DNA of 64,000 nucleotides from Chryseobacterium fluminis (GTDB taxonomy: Bacteria; Bacteroidota; Bacteroidia; Flavobacteriales; Weeksellaceae). A model generated the notes under the pieces. It searched no databases. It had not been told where the DNA came from and saw only the letters and a program-made list of their open reading frames with translations. The DNA lies in NCBI RefSeq assembly GCF_026314945.1, contig NZ_CP111121.1:1116001-1180000 (forward strand), written 5' to 3'. Positions 18,031 through 26,252 of this stretch are shown here, in pieces (within the stretch, counting starts at the first letter, position 1; the number at the start of each line of letters is the position of its first letter). The position numbers and the translations under genes were made by a program.

Positions 18031-18876
18031 TCACTCGCCGTCTGTATTTAAAAAATATTGATTGAGATGATCAGTGACCAGATTTAAAAACTTGGTGGGT
18101 CCCTGTTTTCTGTTGCGAATCTCAAATATGGTCTTGTGGAAATTTCCAAGGTCCGTGTCCAAAGATTTTTCTACAAATTTGATCACCTCACTAAGTTCTA
18201 TATTGCCTCCGTTAAAACAGCGCATTTGATACAGCGCATAAACCAATTCGATCAAACCGACCTTGGATGCAGACCAAGCTAATGGCGATAAAGCTTGTTT
18301 GCTTTTATTCTCACTGAGATTTTCGATCTGTCTTTTTAAGTACTGATCAAATTGCTGGTTGGCAATGAATCTGGCAACCATATGATCGTGAGAAGTTGTA
18401 AAGGTAGTGTCAAAATTGTAAAAACCGAATGATAATTTCATTTTCAGGTCGTAAGAATTTCTGACAAATAGCTTATGGTCAAGATAGGTCGCTTCCCTTC
18501 TGTAATAGCTGTAAAGCTCTGCTTGCTCCATATAAAAAATCCTTAGTTTTTCCTGTTCAGCCTCGTAGTATTTTTTTAAGGCTTTATTGCCTGCATTAGG
18601 CTTGTGTGACTCAACATCCAAAATCGTCGAGTAGTAAATGAATTTGGAAATAAACTGAGGTTTCAGCTTTTTGAAAAAATATACCTCTTCAGCGATATGG
18701 TCAAAATGATGGGTAGAGATCATTTCTTTCAATTTACGAATGGATTCATCGATTATCAATAATGATCTCTCTGCTACCTTCACCATATCTTCATCTTCGT
18801 CGTACACTTGATTGATTTCCAACTCGAGGTTGTCATGTAATTTTGTGATTTTTCTAAAAATAGCTTTTGTTACCAT
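18031..18876 (-). CDS. rteC: RteC-family regulator of transfer/excision
   Basis: A 281-residue RteC protein. The C-terminal region includes 'ALSPLAWSASKVGLIELVYAL' and 'FVEKSLDTDLGNFHKTIFEI', the most recognisable part of the RteC family. In CTnDOT, RteC activates excision genes after tetracycline induction of RteA/RteB. No rteA/rteB is present in this window, so its input here is unclear. It converges on mobC. Identification is strong; the regulatory circuit is inferred from CTnDOT. Confidence 0.9.
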   Translation of the reverse strand: MVTKAIFRKITKLHDNLELEINQVYDEDEDMVKVAERSLLIIDESIRKLKEMISTHHFDHIAEEVYFFKKLKPQFISKFIYYSTILDVESHKPNAGNKALKKYYEAEQEKLRIFYMEQAELYSYYRREATYLDHKLFVRNSYDLKMKLSFGFYNFDTTFTTSHDHMVARFIANQQFDQYLKRQIENLSENKSKQALSPLAWSASKVGLIELVYALYQMRCFNGGNIELSEVIKFVEKSLDTDLGNFHKTIFEIRNRKQGPTKFLNLVTDHLNQYFLNTDGE

Positions 18877-19065
18877 GTCCTTTTTTCAGAAATTTACAAA
18901 AATTCGCGTATTCATGCGATAATTAGCTGATAACCAAATCCTTTTTGCGTTGTATGATCTGATCAGTCGAACGTGTTTCATCGGATCTAACACTAAAGAG
19001 TCGAGAACCTCTTGCTATACTCTTGCCTTCTTCAATGCTTAGTACATACAGCTATCCCTCAGCTT
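18877..19065. other. Intergenic region, no gene seen
   Basis: The gap between rteC and the next cassette is 275 bp in all. I see no convincing open frame or terminator here. The right half holds the direct repeats annotated separately. Confidence 0.4.
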
Positions 19066-19099
19066 CAATTTGGAAACACATATCCGCAATTTGGAAACA
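19066..19099 (+). promoter_or_regulatory. 21-bp-period direct repeat, operator candidate for the SDR/hydrolase operon
   Basis: CAATTTGGAAACA occurs twice, exactly, at 19066-19078 and 19087-19099. The repeats lie on one helical face about 50-85 bp upstream of the GTG at 19152, just before a -7-like GACCTTTG. The AraC protein encoded at 20938 is the likely binder. Confidence 0.6.
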
Positions 19100-19151
19100 T
19101 CCACACAGTTTCTTTATAAGACCTTTGCTATAAGAATTTAAACAAAGAAGA

Positions 19152-19955
19152 GTGCAGAAAACCATTTTTATTACAGGAGCTTCTACAGGGCTGGGAAAAG
19201 CCACAGCCAAGTTATTTCAAGCCAAAGGCTGGAACGTGATCGCTACAATGAGAGATCCTGAAAAAGAAACAGAACTTAGACAATTATCCAATGTTACTAT
19301 TTTAAAATTAGACGTCACAGACATTGAACAGATCAAAAGTGTAGTTGCCGCAGCTGTAAGCATCCATTCTGTTGATGTTGTCTTCAACAATGCCGGCTAT
19401 GGACTGATCGCCCCATTTGAAAGCCTCAGTGATGAGCAGATCGTAAAACAAATCGAGACCAACCTATTAGGCGTTTTTAGAGTTACCAATGAATTTATTC
19501 CTCACTTCAGAGAAAAGGAAGCTGGTATTTTTATCACAACTACGTCTATGGGTGGATTTATAGGTTTCCCTATCAGTTCCGTATACCACGCCGCCAAATT
19601 CGGTTTGGAAGGTTGGTCGGAAAGTCTTTCACACGAACTTTCGTTATTTAATGTTCAAGTAAAAACTATTGCACCTGGAGGAATTTTAACAGATTTTTCA
19701 GGCAGATCACTAGATACAAACTCACATGACTCTTATAAAGAACTGGAAACAAAAATGTTTGAGGGTATCGACGGGATGATGAAGAACGCCTCTACCGCTG
19801 AGAAAATCGCAGAGATTGTTTATGAAGCTGCTACAGACGGTAAAGATCAGGTACGGTACCTTGCCGGCGAAGATGCAAAGGCAATCTATGCAAGGCAGCT
19901 CGAAATCGGGACAGAAGAAATGAGAAAAGAAATAAGAACCCAAATGGTAGGATAA
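19152..19955 (+). CDS. Short-chain dehydrogenase/reductase
   Basis: A 267-residue classical SDR starting with GTG at 19152 (AAAGAAGAG just upstream). The cofactor motif TGASTGLG is at about residues 8-15 and NNAGYG near residue 80. The serine segment TTTSMGG and the YHAAKFG catalytic tyrosine/lysine follow. The GTG is favoured because the Rossmann strand begins at residue 3. The alpha/beta hydrolase starts 6 bp later, so the two form an operon. The substrate is unknown. Confidence 0.9.
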   Translation: MQKTIFITGASTGLGKATAKLFQAKGWNVIATMRDPEKETELRQLSNVTILKLDVTDIEQIKSVVAAAVSIHSVDVVFNNAGYGLIAPFESLSDEQIVKQIETNLLGVFRVTNEFIPHFREKEAGIFITTTSMGGFIGFPISSVYHAAKFGLEGWSESLSHELSLFNVQVKTIAPGGILTDFSGRSLDTNSHDSYKELETKMFEGIDGMMKNASTAEKIAEIVYEAATDGKDQVRYLAGEDAKAIYARQLEIGTEEMRKEIRTQMVG

Positions 19956-19961
19956 ATAAAA

Positions 19962-20873
19962 ATGCAAAAATCAATCAAATTCAAGAATAAAAACTGGGAA
20001 ATTGCAGCACATCTTAATTTGCCGGACAACTTTGATGAAAACCTAAAATACAGCGCCATCATCTGTGTCCATCCCGGAAGCAGTGTCAAGGAACAAACGG
20101 CTGGGGAGTATGCTGAAAAACTGGCAAAAGAAGGATTTATCACCATTGCATTTGATGCCTCTTTTCAGGGAGAAAGCGGTGGAGAACCTAGATTTCTGGA
20201 AGATCCGGCAACGAGAGTTGAAGACATCAAATGTGCGGTGGATCATCTTACAACATTGGATTTTGTCGATAACGAAAAGATCGGCGTTTTAGGAATCTGT
20301 GCGGGCGGTGCTTATTCAGCCAATGCGGCTTTGACAGAAAGACGAATCAAAGCAGTCGCCACGGTTTCAGCTTCTAATTTTTGCCGCGCTTACAAAGAGA
20401 GTCTGGATCCGATCCAGATCCTGGAAGCCGTTAGTAAGCAACGTACATCTGAAGAAAATGGCGCTGAACCGTTGATCGTCAACTGGACCCCAAATTCTGC
20501 GGAGGAAGCAAAAGAACAGGGAATCGAGGAAATGGATCTTTTGGAATGTATCGATTATTACAGAACACCTCGTGGAAATCATCCGAGATCATCCAATCAA
20601 CTCCTTTTTACAAGTTTTGGGAATACGGTCAATTTCGATGCTTTCCACTTGGCAGATCAGCTGTTGACACAGCCACTTTTGGTCATTGTCGGAGATAAGG
20701 TCAGAGCCTTTGGTTCCTACAGAGATGGATTTGAACTATATAACAAGGCAGCCTCAAAAAATAAAAATATCTTCGTCGTAAAAGGTGCCAGTCATTATGA
20801 TCTATATGATGAGCCTCAAGCAACTTCTGAAGCTTTGTCACAATTACTTCCATTCTTTAAAGAAAATTTATAA
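19962..20873 (+). CDS. Alpha/beta hydrolase, dienelactone-hydrolase-like
   Basis: A 303-residue alpha/beta hydrolase. The nucleophile elbow reads GICAGG (about residue 112), so the nucleophile is cysteine and not serine, as in dienelactone hydrolases. A likely acid lies in 'VIVGDKVRAFG' and the catalytic His in 'KGASHYDLYD'. An oxyanion-side 'CVHPGSSVKEQ' is near the N-terminus. It lies 6 bp after the SDR gene and before an AraC gene on the same strand, so it probably acts with the SDR on the same compound. The substrate is not known. Confidence 0.85.
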   Translation: MQKSIKFKNKNWEIAAHLNLPDNFDENLKYSAIICVHPGSSVKEQTAGEYAEKLAKEGFITIAFDASFQGESGGEPRFLEDPATRVEDIKCAVDHLTTLDFVDNEKIGVLGICAGGAYSANAALTERRIKAVATVSASNFCRAYKESLDPIQILEAVSKQRTSEENGAEPLIVNWTPNSAEEAKEQGIEEMDLLECIDYYRTPRGNHPRSSNQLLFTSFGNTVNFDAFHLADQLLTQPLLVIVGDKVRAFGSYRDGFELYNKAASKNKNIFVVKGASHYDLYDEPQATSEALSQLLPFFKENL

Positions 20874-20918
20874 TTTTAAATGTTAATAAAAACAAAGTCC
20901 TCGTGGTTTTGTCTTTAT

Positions 20919-20926
20919 TATCTTTG
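20919..20926 (+). promoter_or_regulatory. -7 box of the AraC gene at 20938
   Basis: TATCTTTG matches TAnnTTTG and ends 14 bp before the start, allowing only a very short leader. Confidence 0.55.
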
Positions 20927-20937
20927 TACAAATAAAC

Positions 20938-21852
20938 TTGATGAATACTGTTGATTCCCTATTACAATTCCATCATCTGTTGACTTTGCCTGATCCATTG
21001 CATCCTTTGGTCAGCATTGTCGATCTTGAAGATATACGGATTCAGAAAGACTCAATTTTAGAGAAATTCTCCGCCAATTTCTACAGCATATCCTTAAAAA
21101 AAGATGTCAAGGCTAAAATGAGATACGGACAGAACCAGTATGATTTTGACAAAGGCGTCCTGAGCTTTACAGCGCCTAAACAGGTTCAAATTCTTGATTT
21201 GAGTGAGACTGACTCACAAAATAATGGCGCAGGAACTGGCTATGCCCTATTTTTCCATCCCGATTTTCTGGGAAAACATACTGTTGCTACAACCATCAAA
21301 AATTACGGTTTCTTTTCCTATGCAACCAATGAGGCCTTACATCTTTCGGAAAAAGAAGAGAAAAATATTCTTGAGATATTTTTAAAGATCGAACAGGAAT
21401 ATCAACATATCGATAAACATACCCAGGAGATCATCGTCGCTCAGATAGACCTATTGCTAAGCTATTGCAACCGTTTTTATGAAAGGCAGTTCATTACAAG
21501 AAGACCAGCAAATAGTGAACTTCTGATCAAAATGGAAAATTTACTGAACGACTATTTTAATGATGAAAAAAGCCTTAAGGAAGGTCTTCCTACCGTCGAA
21601 TATTTTGCCGGCCAACTCAACCTGTCTACCCATTACCTTAGTGATATGCTTCGCTCTATCACTGGACTAAGTACGCAGCAGCACATCCAAAACAGGTTAA
21701 TTGAGAAAGCAAAATTGTTCTTAACTACGACAGATCTTTCTGTGGCTGAGATCGCATACAGTTTAGGATTTGAATATCCGCAGTCGTTTAATAAACTTTT
21801 CAAAAAAAGAACTGAGATATCCCCTTTGGAATTCAGGAAACAATTCAGATAG
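20938..21852 (+). CDS. AraC-family transcriptional regulator
   Basis: A 304-residue regulator with an N-terminal sensor domain (about residues 20-120, containing 'ALFFHPDFLGKH') and a C-terminal AraC domain (about residues 200-302). The second HTH reads 'VAEIAYSLGFEYPQSFNKLF'. It has its own promoter but lies on the same strand directly after the SDR/hydrolase operon, and is the best candidate for the 21-bp repeats at 19066-19099. The effector is unknown. Confidence 0.9.
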   Translation: MMNTVDSLLQFHHLLTLPDPLHPLVSIVDLEDIRIQKDSILEKFSANFYSISLKKDVKAKMRYGQNQYDFDKGVLSFTAPKQVQILDLSETDSQNNGAGTGYALFFHPDFLGKHTVATTIKNYGFFSYATNEALHLSEKEEKNILEIFLKIEQEYQHIDKHTQEIIVAQIDLLLSYCNRFYERQFITRRPANSELLIKMENLLNDYFNDEKSLKEGLPTVEYFAGQLNLSTHYLSDMLRSITGLSTQQHIQNRLIEKAKLFLTTTDLSVAEIAYSLGFEYPQSFNKLFKKRTEISPLEFRKQFR

Positions 21853-22003
21853 TTTAACGAAATTGATCCGACATTCGCAACATTTTTTAAGTATCTCAAA
21901 ATAAGGATCTGATTTTTAATATTTTTTCAATAGGTTAAGAAATCTTGAAGTAACTCATTTTGTATTCCCATCGTTTTTATAACTGGGAATATTGATGTGC
22001 TGG

Positions 22004-23713
22004 CTAATCGATCTCCAATTCTTTTTTGCGTTGCTTGATGTAATCGGTCGGGCGTATGCCGTTGATCTCGGAGAACAGGTTGGAGAAATTTTGCCGGGAT
22101 GCTATGCCGCACTCATTTGCCAATGCTTCTATTGTGAACCTAAGATACATATGATTGGTATTAAGGAGATGGGTAATATAGTTGATTCTTAACGCAGCAA
22201 TATATTTATTGAAGTTCATCCCTTTATGTTCATTGATATAGACTGAAAGATAATGGGAATTGGTCGATAATTTTAAAGCTACGCTTTTTTCGCTTAATCC
22301 TTTCTTCAAAAATTGCTTTTCCTGTTCGAACTTTTCAAGCTTTCCTTTGATCTCTAGGGTGATTTCAGGCGTTAAAAATGTTTTCCTTATGGAATTGTCT
22401 CTAGGTTCATCCTGTACAATATCATGGATCTCATAAGTTCCCTCTGCTATCTTTTTTTGAAGAAGTTCATACTGCCTTTTTATTTTTCTGTATTTGAGAG
22501 AGCGCAAAATAAAGAAACCCAGGGCGATCGATCCGGAAAAAATGATTATCTGGGCATATCTCATCTGTTTGGTATTGGCTTTCTTCATGTTTTCCTTTGC
22601 TTCGATCAGGGCTCTACGGTCATAATCTTTATGAAGCTTTGAAGACAGATAGGCATAGTCTTTTGAGATCAGACTATCCGCTTTCAACAATTGATTTGTG
22701 TAGTAGAGCTGTTTGGATACATCTACATTTATATTTTTATAATAGTCGATCAGATAGATGTAACTTCTGTAAACCTCCGGGAGTATAAATTCGTGCCTCT
22801 GAAAGATGGTGTCTAATTCACTGTAGTAATAGATTGTTTTGTTCTGATCATTTTGAGCTTTTGCAATATTACCCAGATAATAGTAGATCACCTGCGCCCA
22901 GGCAAAGTCATTACGTTTTAAAATGACAGGCAAAGCTCTTTCCAGATCTGTCTTGGCTTCCCTGTACTCTTGCTTATGAAATTTTGAAATGCCGATACAT
23001 TTCAGAAAATAACTGTTTTCAAGGGTAAAGTCAGGGTTACCTTTGGTAAGCTGATAACCGAGCTGACTTAGGCTGTCACTTTTTGAAAAGTTTTTCAAAT
23101 ATCTGTTGTTAACGATCATTTGATGAAGACTGTTCAGATATGCCTTTTTGTAATTATACCTCTCATTTTCATGAAGCTTATGATCGGGCTCTGAACTGTA
23201 AAATACAGCGCATTCCTGAAAGTGTTCCAAGGCCTCATTGTAATAGCCCAAATGTTCTTTAACGATTCCCAGATGATAAATAACTTTGTAGTGATGATAC
23301 TGATCTTTCGATCCCTTTGAATACTCATAGGCTTTTAAGTATTGATCAAGAGCCAGTTTGTATTTCTTTTGATAGAAATAGTAGACAATGCCTTTGCTCA
23401 GATAGTCCTTACTAATATCTTCTTTGTTACCAAGTGTCAAGCTCACGGCAATGGCACTGTCAGCATACTTGATCTTGTTTTGGTAATCGAACTGTCTCCC
23501 ATCCCTGTAACCCTGAACTAATTTTGGAAGGTTATTTTCCCTCTTTGCTTTTTGGATAAACAATTTGACGTGTGGCACTGCATCCATATCGTCTATGGTC
23601 ATTTTTTCATAGTATTTTCTGATCTCCTTGAACGTCCTGTCTTTTTTTTGCTGGGAAAATGCTAGTTGCGATAATACAGAAAAGAGGACGAGAAAGTAAT
23701 TTAACTTTTTCAT
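22004..23713 (-). CDS. Membrane-anchored TPR-AraC regulator
   Basis: A 569-residue protein with a signal peptide or N-terminal anchor (about residues 1-20), a TPR-like helical sensor (about residues 25-370), a transmembrane helix near residues 391-408 ('IIIFSGSIALGFFILRSL'), a coiled linker and a C-terminal AraC-type HTH (about residues 470-565). Such Bacteroidota regulators are thought to sense a periplasmic signal and control adjacent genes. It is divergent from the small-gene/MauE cluster, whose promoter carries an 18-bp tandem repeat (23854-23893). The signal is unknown. Confidence 0.88.
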   Translation of the reverse strand: MKKLNYFLVLFSVLSQLAFSQQKKDRTFKEIRKYYEKMTIDDMDAVPHVKLFIQKAKRENNLPKLVQGYRDGRQFDYQNKIKYADSAIAVSLTLGNKEDISKDYLSKGIVYYFYQKKYKLALDQYLKAYEYSKGSKDQYHHYKVIYHLGIVKEHLGYYNEALEHFQECAVFYSSEPDHKLHENERYNYKKAYLNSLHQMIVNNRYLKNFSKSDSLSQLGYQLTKGNPDFTLENSYFLKCIGISKFHKQEYREAKTDLERALPVILKRNDFAWAQVIYYYLGNIAKAQNDQNKTIYYYSELDTIFQRHEFILPEVYRSYIYLIDYYKNINVDVSKQLYYTNQLLKADSLISKDYAYLSSKLHKDYDRRALIEAKENMKKANTKQMRYAQIIIFSGSIALGFFILRSLKYRKIKRQYELLQKKIAEGTYEIHDIVQDEPRDNSIRKTFLTPEITLEIKGKLEKFEQEKQFLKKGLSEKSVALKLSTNSHYLSVYINEHKGMNFNKYIAALRINYITHLLNTNHMYLRFTIEALANECGIASRQNFSNLFSEINGIRPTDYIKQRKKELEID

Positions 23714-23750
23714 ATACTGATTATTAGAACCTCACCATCCCAAAATTAAT

Positions 23751-23758
23751 CATTTTGC
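23751..23758 (-). promoter_or_regulatory. -7 box of the TPR-AraC gene (minus strand)
   Basis: On the minus strand the sequence reads TAATTTTG, matching TAnnTTTG, 38 bp before the start at 23713. No clear -33 TTG is seen. Confidence 0.45.
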
Positions 23759-23853
23759 CCTTAAATAAAGAAGTTTTCGCCTCTTACTTGACCTCTTGAC
23801 GCTTGTCATTCTAAACCACCAACATATAAGGCGATCAGAGGTTGTTTCGAGAT

Positions 23854-23893
23854 GTATCAATTTTAAAATTGAGACGTGTCTATTTTAAAATTG
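23854..23893 (+). promoter_or_regulatory. Tandem 18-bp repeat, operator candidate
   Basis: GTATCAATTTTAAAATTG (23854-23871) and GTGTCTATTTTAAAATTG (23876-23893) differ at two positions and have a 22-bp period. Each core is itself palindromic (ATTTTAAAAT). The second copy ends 36 bp before the -7 box at 23930. This is the expected geometry for an AraC-type activator, here most likely the divergent TPR-AraC protein. Confidence 0.6.
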
Positions 23894-23929
23894 CTCCGTA
23901 GAACAGTTTTTTTCGTGTCTTCAGCCAGA

Positions 23930-23937
23930 TAACTTTG
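23930..23937 (+). promoter_or_regulatory. -7 box for the 23991 gene cluster
   Basis: TAACTTTG matches the Bacteroidota -7 consensus, 53 bp before the ATG at 23991 and downstream of the tandem repeat. Confidence 0.6.
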
Positions 23938-23990
23938 GCTTCAGAATTCTAATTCAATCCGGCCGGGATAACCAACTTAAAATAATTAAA

Positions 23991-24212
23991 ATGAAAAAGT
24001 TTATCCCAATATTTAGTGTAGCGATAGCTTCAGTTTTTATGCAAAACTGTGCAAACCGAGATGAAGATGTCATATCTGAGAACGATCAATTACAGGAGAT
24101 TGAAAAAACGCTGATGATGCGAGGTGATTCGACCAGAACATCAGAAGAGATTGTAGATCCTGATCCGCCGGTAAGAGACGGTGACAACTGGCGGCTTGTT
24201 CCATACAAATAA
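23991..24212 (+). CDS. Small predicted lipoprotein
   Basis: A 73-residue protein with a lysine start, a hydrophobic segment and a lipobox-like 'FMQNCAN' ending at Cys19, so it is probably a lipoprotein. The mature part is acidic and ends with 'DPDPPVRDGDNWRLVPYK', which looks like a short conserved tail. It is the first gene after the regulated promoter at 23930. I do not recognise a family. It may be a precursor peptide or an envelope accessory of the MauE/DUF6520 cluster. Confidence 0.65.
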   Translation: MKKFIPIFSVAIASVFMQNCANRDEDVISENDQLQEIEKTLMMRGDSTRTSEEIVDPDPPVRDGDNWRLVPYK

Positions 24213-24225
24213 AAAAAGATGACCT

Positions 24226-24393
24226 ATGATTCCCCTTACCTCCATATCAGTTGTCACAGGCTTACCATGTCCGGAAAGCGGTATCTGGGAAAGTATGGGG
24301 AATTTTAGAACGACTGTCACCTTATTCAAAGGCGAGAAAATGCCTGACTATTGTGGAAGGAAGATCAAATGGAGATTGATTCAAGTTTGTTAA
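24226..24393 (+). CDS. Small 55-residue protein, hypothetical
   Basis: An ATG at 24226, 13 bp after the previous stop, opens a 55-codon frame ending at 24393. The product starts 'MIPLTSISVVTGLPCPESG' and contains two further features of interest: a second Cys in 'MPDYCGRK' and a third as the last residue. It is compact and charged, with no signal peptide. It lies in a co-directional series of small genes, 19 bp before the MauE-like gene. I recognise no family; coding status rests on spacing and composition. Confidence 0.5.
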   Translation: MIPLTSISVVTGLPCPESGIWESMGNFRTTVTLFKGEKMPDYCGRKIKWRLIQVC

Positions 24394-24412
24394 ATAACTA
24401 AGCAACAAAGTC

Positions 24413-25894
24413 ATGAAAAGATTATCATTCATTTTTAACGAAGTTACCTCTTATTTTTTTATTCTACTGTTTCTGTACGCAAGCGTGAGCAAAATATTGG
24501 ATTTCGAAAATTTTCAGGTTCAAATCGCACAGTCACCTTTATTAAGTTCTTATGCCGGGATTGTATCATATCTTGTCATCATCATAGAATTGATGATTGT
24601 CGCAATCCTACTGTTTCCTAAAACCAGGCATATAGGCTTATATTCTTCATTAGGAATTATGTCAGCATTTACAATGTACATTTATTTAATTCTTGAGTAT
24701 AGTGAATTTGTGCCTTGTTCTTGTGGTGGCATTCTTGAGAATATGAGTTGGAGAACTCACTTTAATTTCAATGCTATATGTGTCATTATATTGATGATCG
24801 CTATATGTTTATCTGAAGCATATATAAATCAGAAAGCAAAAAAATATCTATCATTGGTTTCGGTCATTGTGATCTTAAGTTCATTGAGTGTTTTTTTACT
24901 GTATATTCAATCAGAGAATCAATTAAGAAAAAATAACAATTTTACAAGAAGATACATACCACACGTACTAGAAGATGAAGTAAGGCTCAATATAAATTAT
25001 AACTCGTTTTATTTTATCGGTCAGGATAAGAATAACATTTATCTGGGAAATACAACTGCTCCTCTAAACCTCACCATTGTACAAAAGGATCTCCAGAGTT
25101 TTTCAAAGTTTAGAATCCCTTTAGATCCGAAATCACACTCGTTCAAAAGTTTAAGAGTGACTTTTCAGATTCCGTATTATTACATTTATGATGGTACCGT
25201 TCCTATTATTTATAAAGGTAGTTTAGATCAGGCTGATTCATTACGAACTGTCAGTTTAAATGACATGTACTTTGATCAGCTCAATGTAATATCAGATACA
25301 TCCTTTCTATTTAGATCCCAAAGTTCAAAATTCAAAACCTTTGTCATTGGAACTTATCAGGATCATCAAATAGATCTTCATTATGACATTCTCGGAACAC
25401 AAAACCCTGGTTATATAGAGAATGACGGCCTATTAATGTCTGATTTTGATAAAAAGAATTTTATCTACCTGTACTATTACAAAAATGAATTTACTGTCGT
25501 CAACAACATAACACATCAACAGAATAAATTTAAACTGATCAGCTTTAACAAAAAGCAAAAAACGGAGACCGTAAAATTACCTGACGGATCAAACAAAATA
25601 AAAAATCCGCTTCAGCAAAGTGTAAAAAATGCAACCGTTTCTGGTAATCTTTTATTTGTTAACTCGAATTCTAAAGCCACTCATGATGGAATTATGCAAT
25701 GGAATAAGGCAAGCATCATTGATATGTATAAAATCAACCAGCAATATTATTCCGGAAGCTTTTTGGTGCCTGACGGCCATGGTGAAAAAGTTAAGGATAT
25801 GCTTATTGTTGGAGAATACATATATATTCTAATTGGAAATGAAATTGTCAAATATCATTTTGCGCAACCGATACTTGATGAATTTCGCAGGTAA
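24413..25894 (+). CDS. MauE/DoxX-like redox membrane protein with long C-terminal domain
   Basis: A 493-residue protein. The N-terminal 150 residues form a four-helix MauE/DoxX-type membrane domain with 'PCSCGGILE' near residue 102, the paired cysteines typical of Bacteroidota MauE proteins thought to handle disulfide or redox chemistry. After a further helix near residue 150, about 320 residues are extracytoplasmic and strand-rich, possibly a propeller. It lies between two very small genes with cysteines, suggesting it helps mature those products. That role is inference. Confidence 0.75.
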   Translation: MKRLSFIFNEVTSYFFILLFLYASVSKILDFENFQVQIAQSPLLSSYAGIVSYLVIIIELMIVAILLFPKTRHIGLYSSLGIMSAFTMYIYLILEYSEFVPCSCGGILENMSWRTHFNFNAICVIILMIAICLSEAYINQKAKKYLSLVSVIVILSSLSVFLLYIQSENQLRKNNNFTRRYIPHVLEDEVRLNINYNSFYFIGQDKNNIYLGNTTAPLNLTIVQKDLQSFSKFRIPLDPKSHSFKSLRVTFQIPYYYIYDGTVPIIYKGSLDQADSLRTVSLNDMYFDQLNVISDTSFLFRSQSSKFKTFVIGTYQDHQIDLHYDILGTQNPGYIENDGLLMSDFDKKNFIYLYYYKNEFTVVNNITHQQNKFKLISFNKKQKTETVKLPDGSNKIKNPLQQSVKNATVSGNLLFVNSNSKATHDGIMQWNKASIIDMYKINQQYYSGSFLVPDGHGEKVKDMLIVGEYIYILIGNEIVKYHFAQPILDEFRR

Positions 25895-25941
25895 TGCCGA
25901 AAACCTGAATTAATTGTAGGCACATCTTAATACTTATTATT

Positions 25942-26217
25942 ATGAAAAATCTTAAAACAGTCCTGATTCCCGTAGCCGTTCTAGTATTCGGTGTCGGAAG
26001 TGCTTTTGCAACCAATAAAGCAAAAACAGACAAAAAAGCAGAAATTGCTTATTACTTCGATGCATCAGCTCCCAATGAGAAATGTATTGTTGTAGGTGAG
26101 GTAGACTGCAATCCGACAAGTGGCCCGATCTGCACAGAATTGGTGGGTGGATCCCCAAGGGTCATGCAGCAATTCCTGAGTGATACCGAGTGTGGCGTAA
26201 CGCTTCACAGAAATTAA
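25942..26217 (+). CDS. Small secreted protein, DUF6520-like
   Basis: A 91-residue protein with a signal peptide (about residues 1-23, ending SAFA) and a mature part with four cysteines, in 'EKCIVV', 'EVDCNP', 'PICTEL' and 'TECGVT'. It resembles the small DUF6520 proteins found near MauE genes in Chryseobacterium relatives (recognition from memory). Two disulfides are possible and would fit the MauE-like neighbour. It ends at a strong terminator. The function of the family is unknown. Confidence 0.7.
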   Translation: MKNLKTVLIPVAVLVFGVGSAFATNKAKTDKKAEIAYYFDASAPNEKCIVVGEVDCNPTSGPICTELVGGSPRVMQQFLSDTECGVTLHRN

Positions 26218-26224
26218 AAAAAGA

Positions 26225-26246
26225 GGATGCCGAAAGGCATCCTTTT
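26225..26246. terminator. Terminator after the DUF6520-like gene
   Basis: GGATGCC, a GAAA tetraloop, GGCATCC and TTTT form a compact intrinsic terminator for the plus strand. A/T flanks may also let it serve the converging S9 peptidase gene. Confidence 0.85.
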
Positions 26247-26252
26247 CTATAG

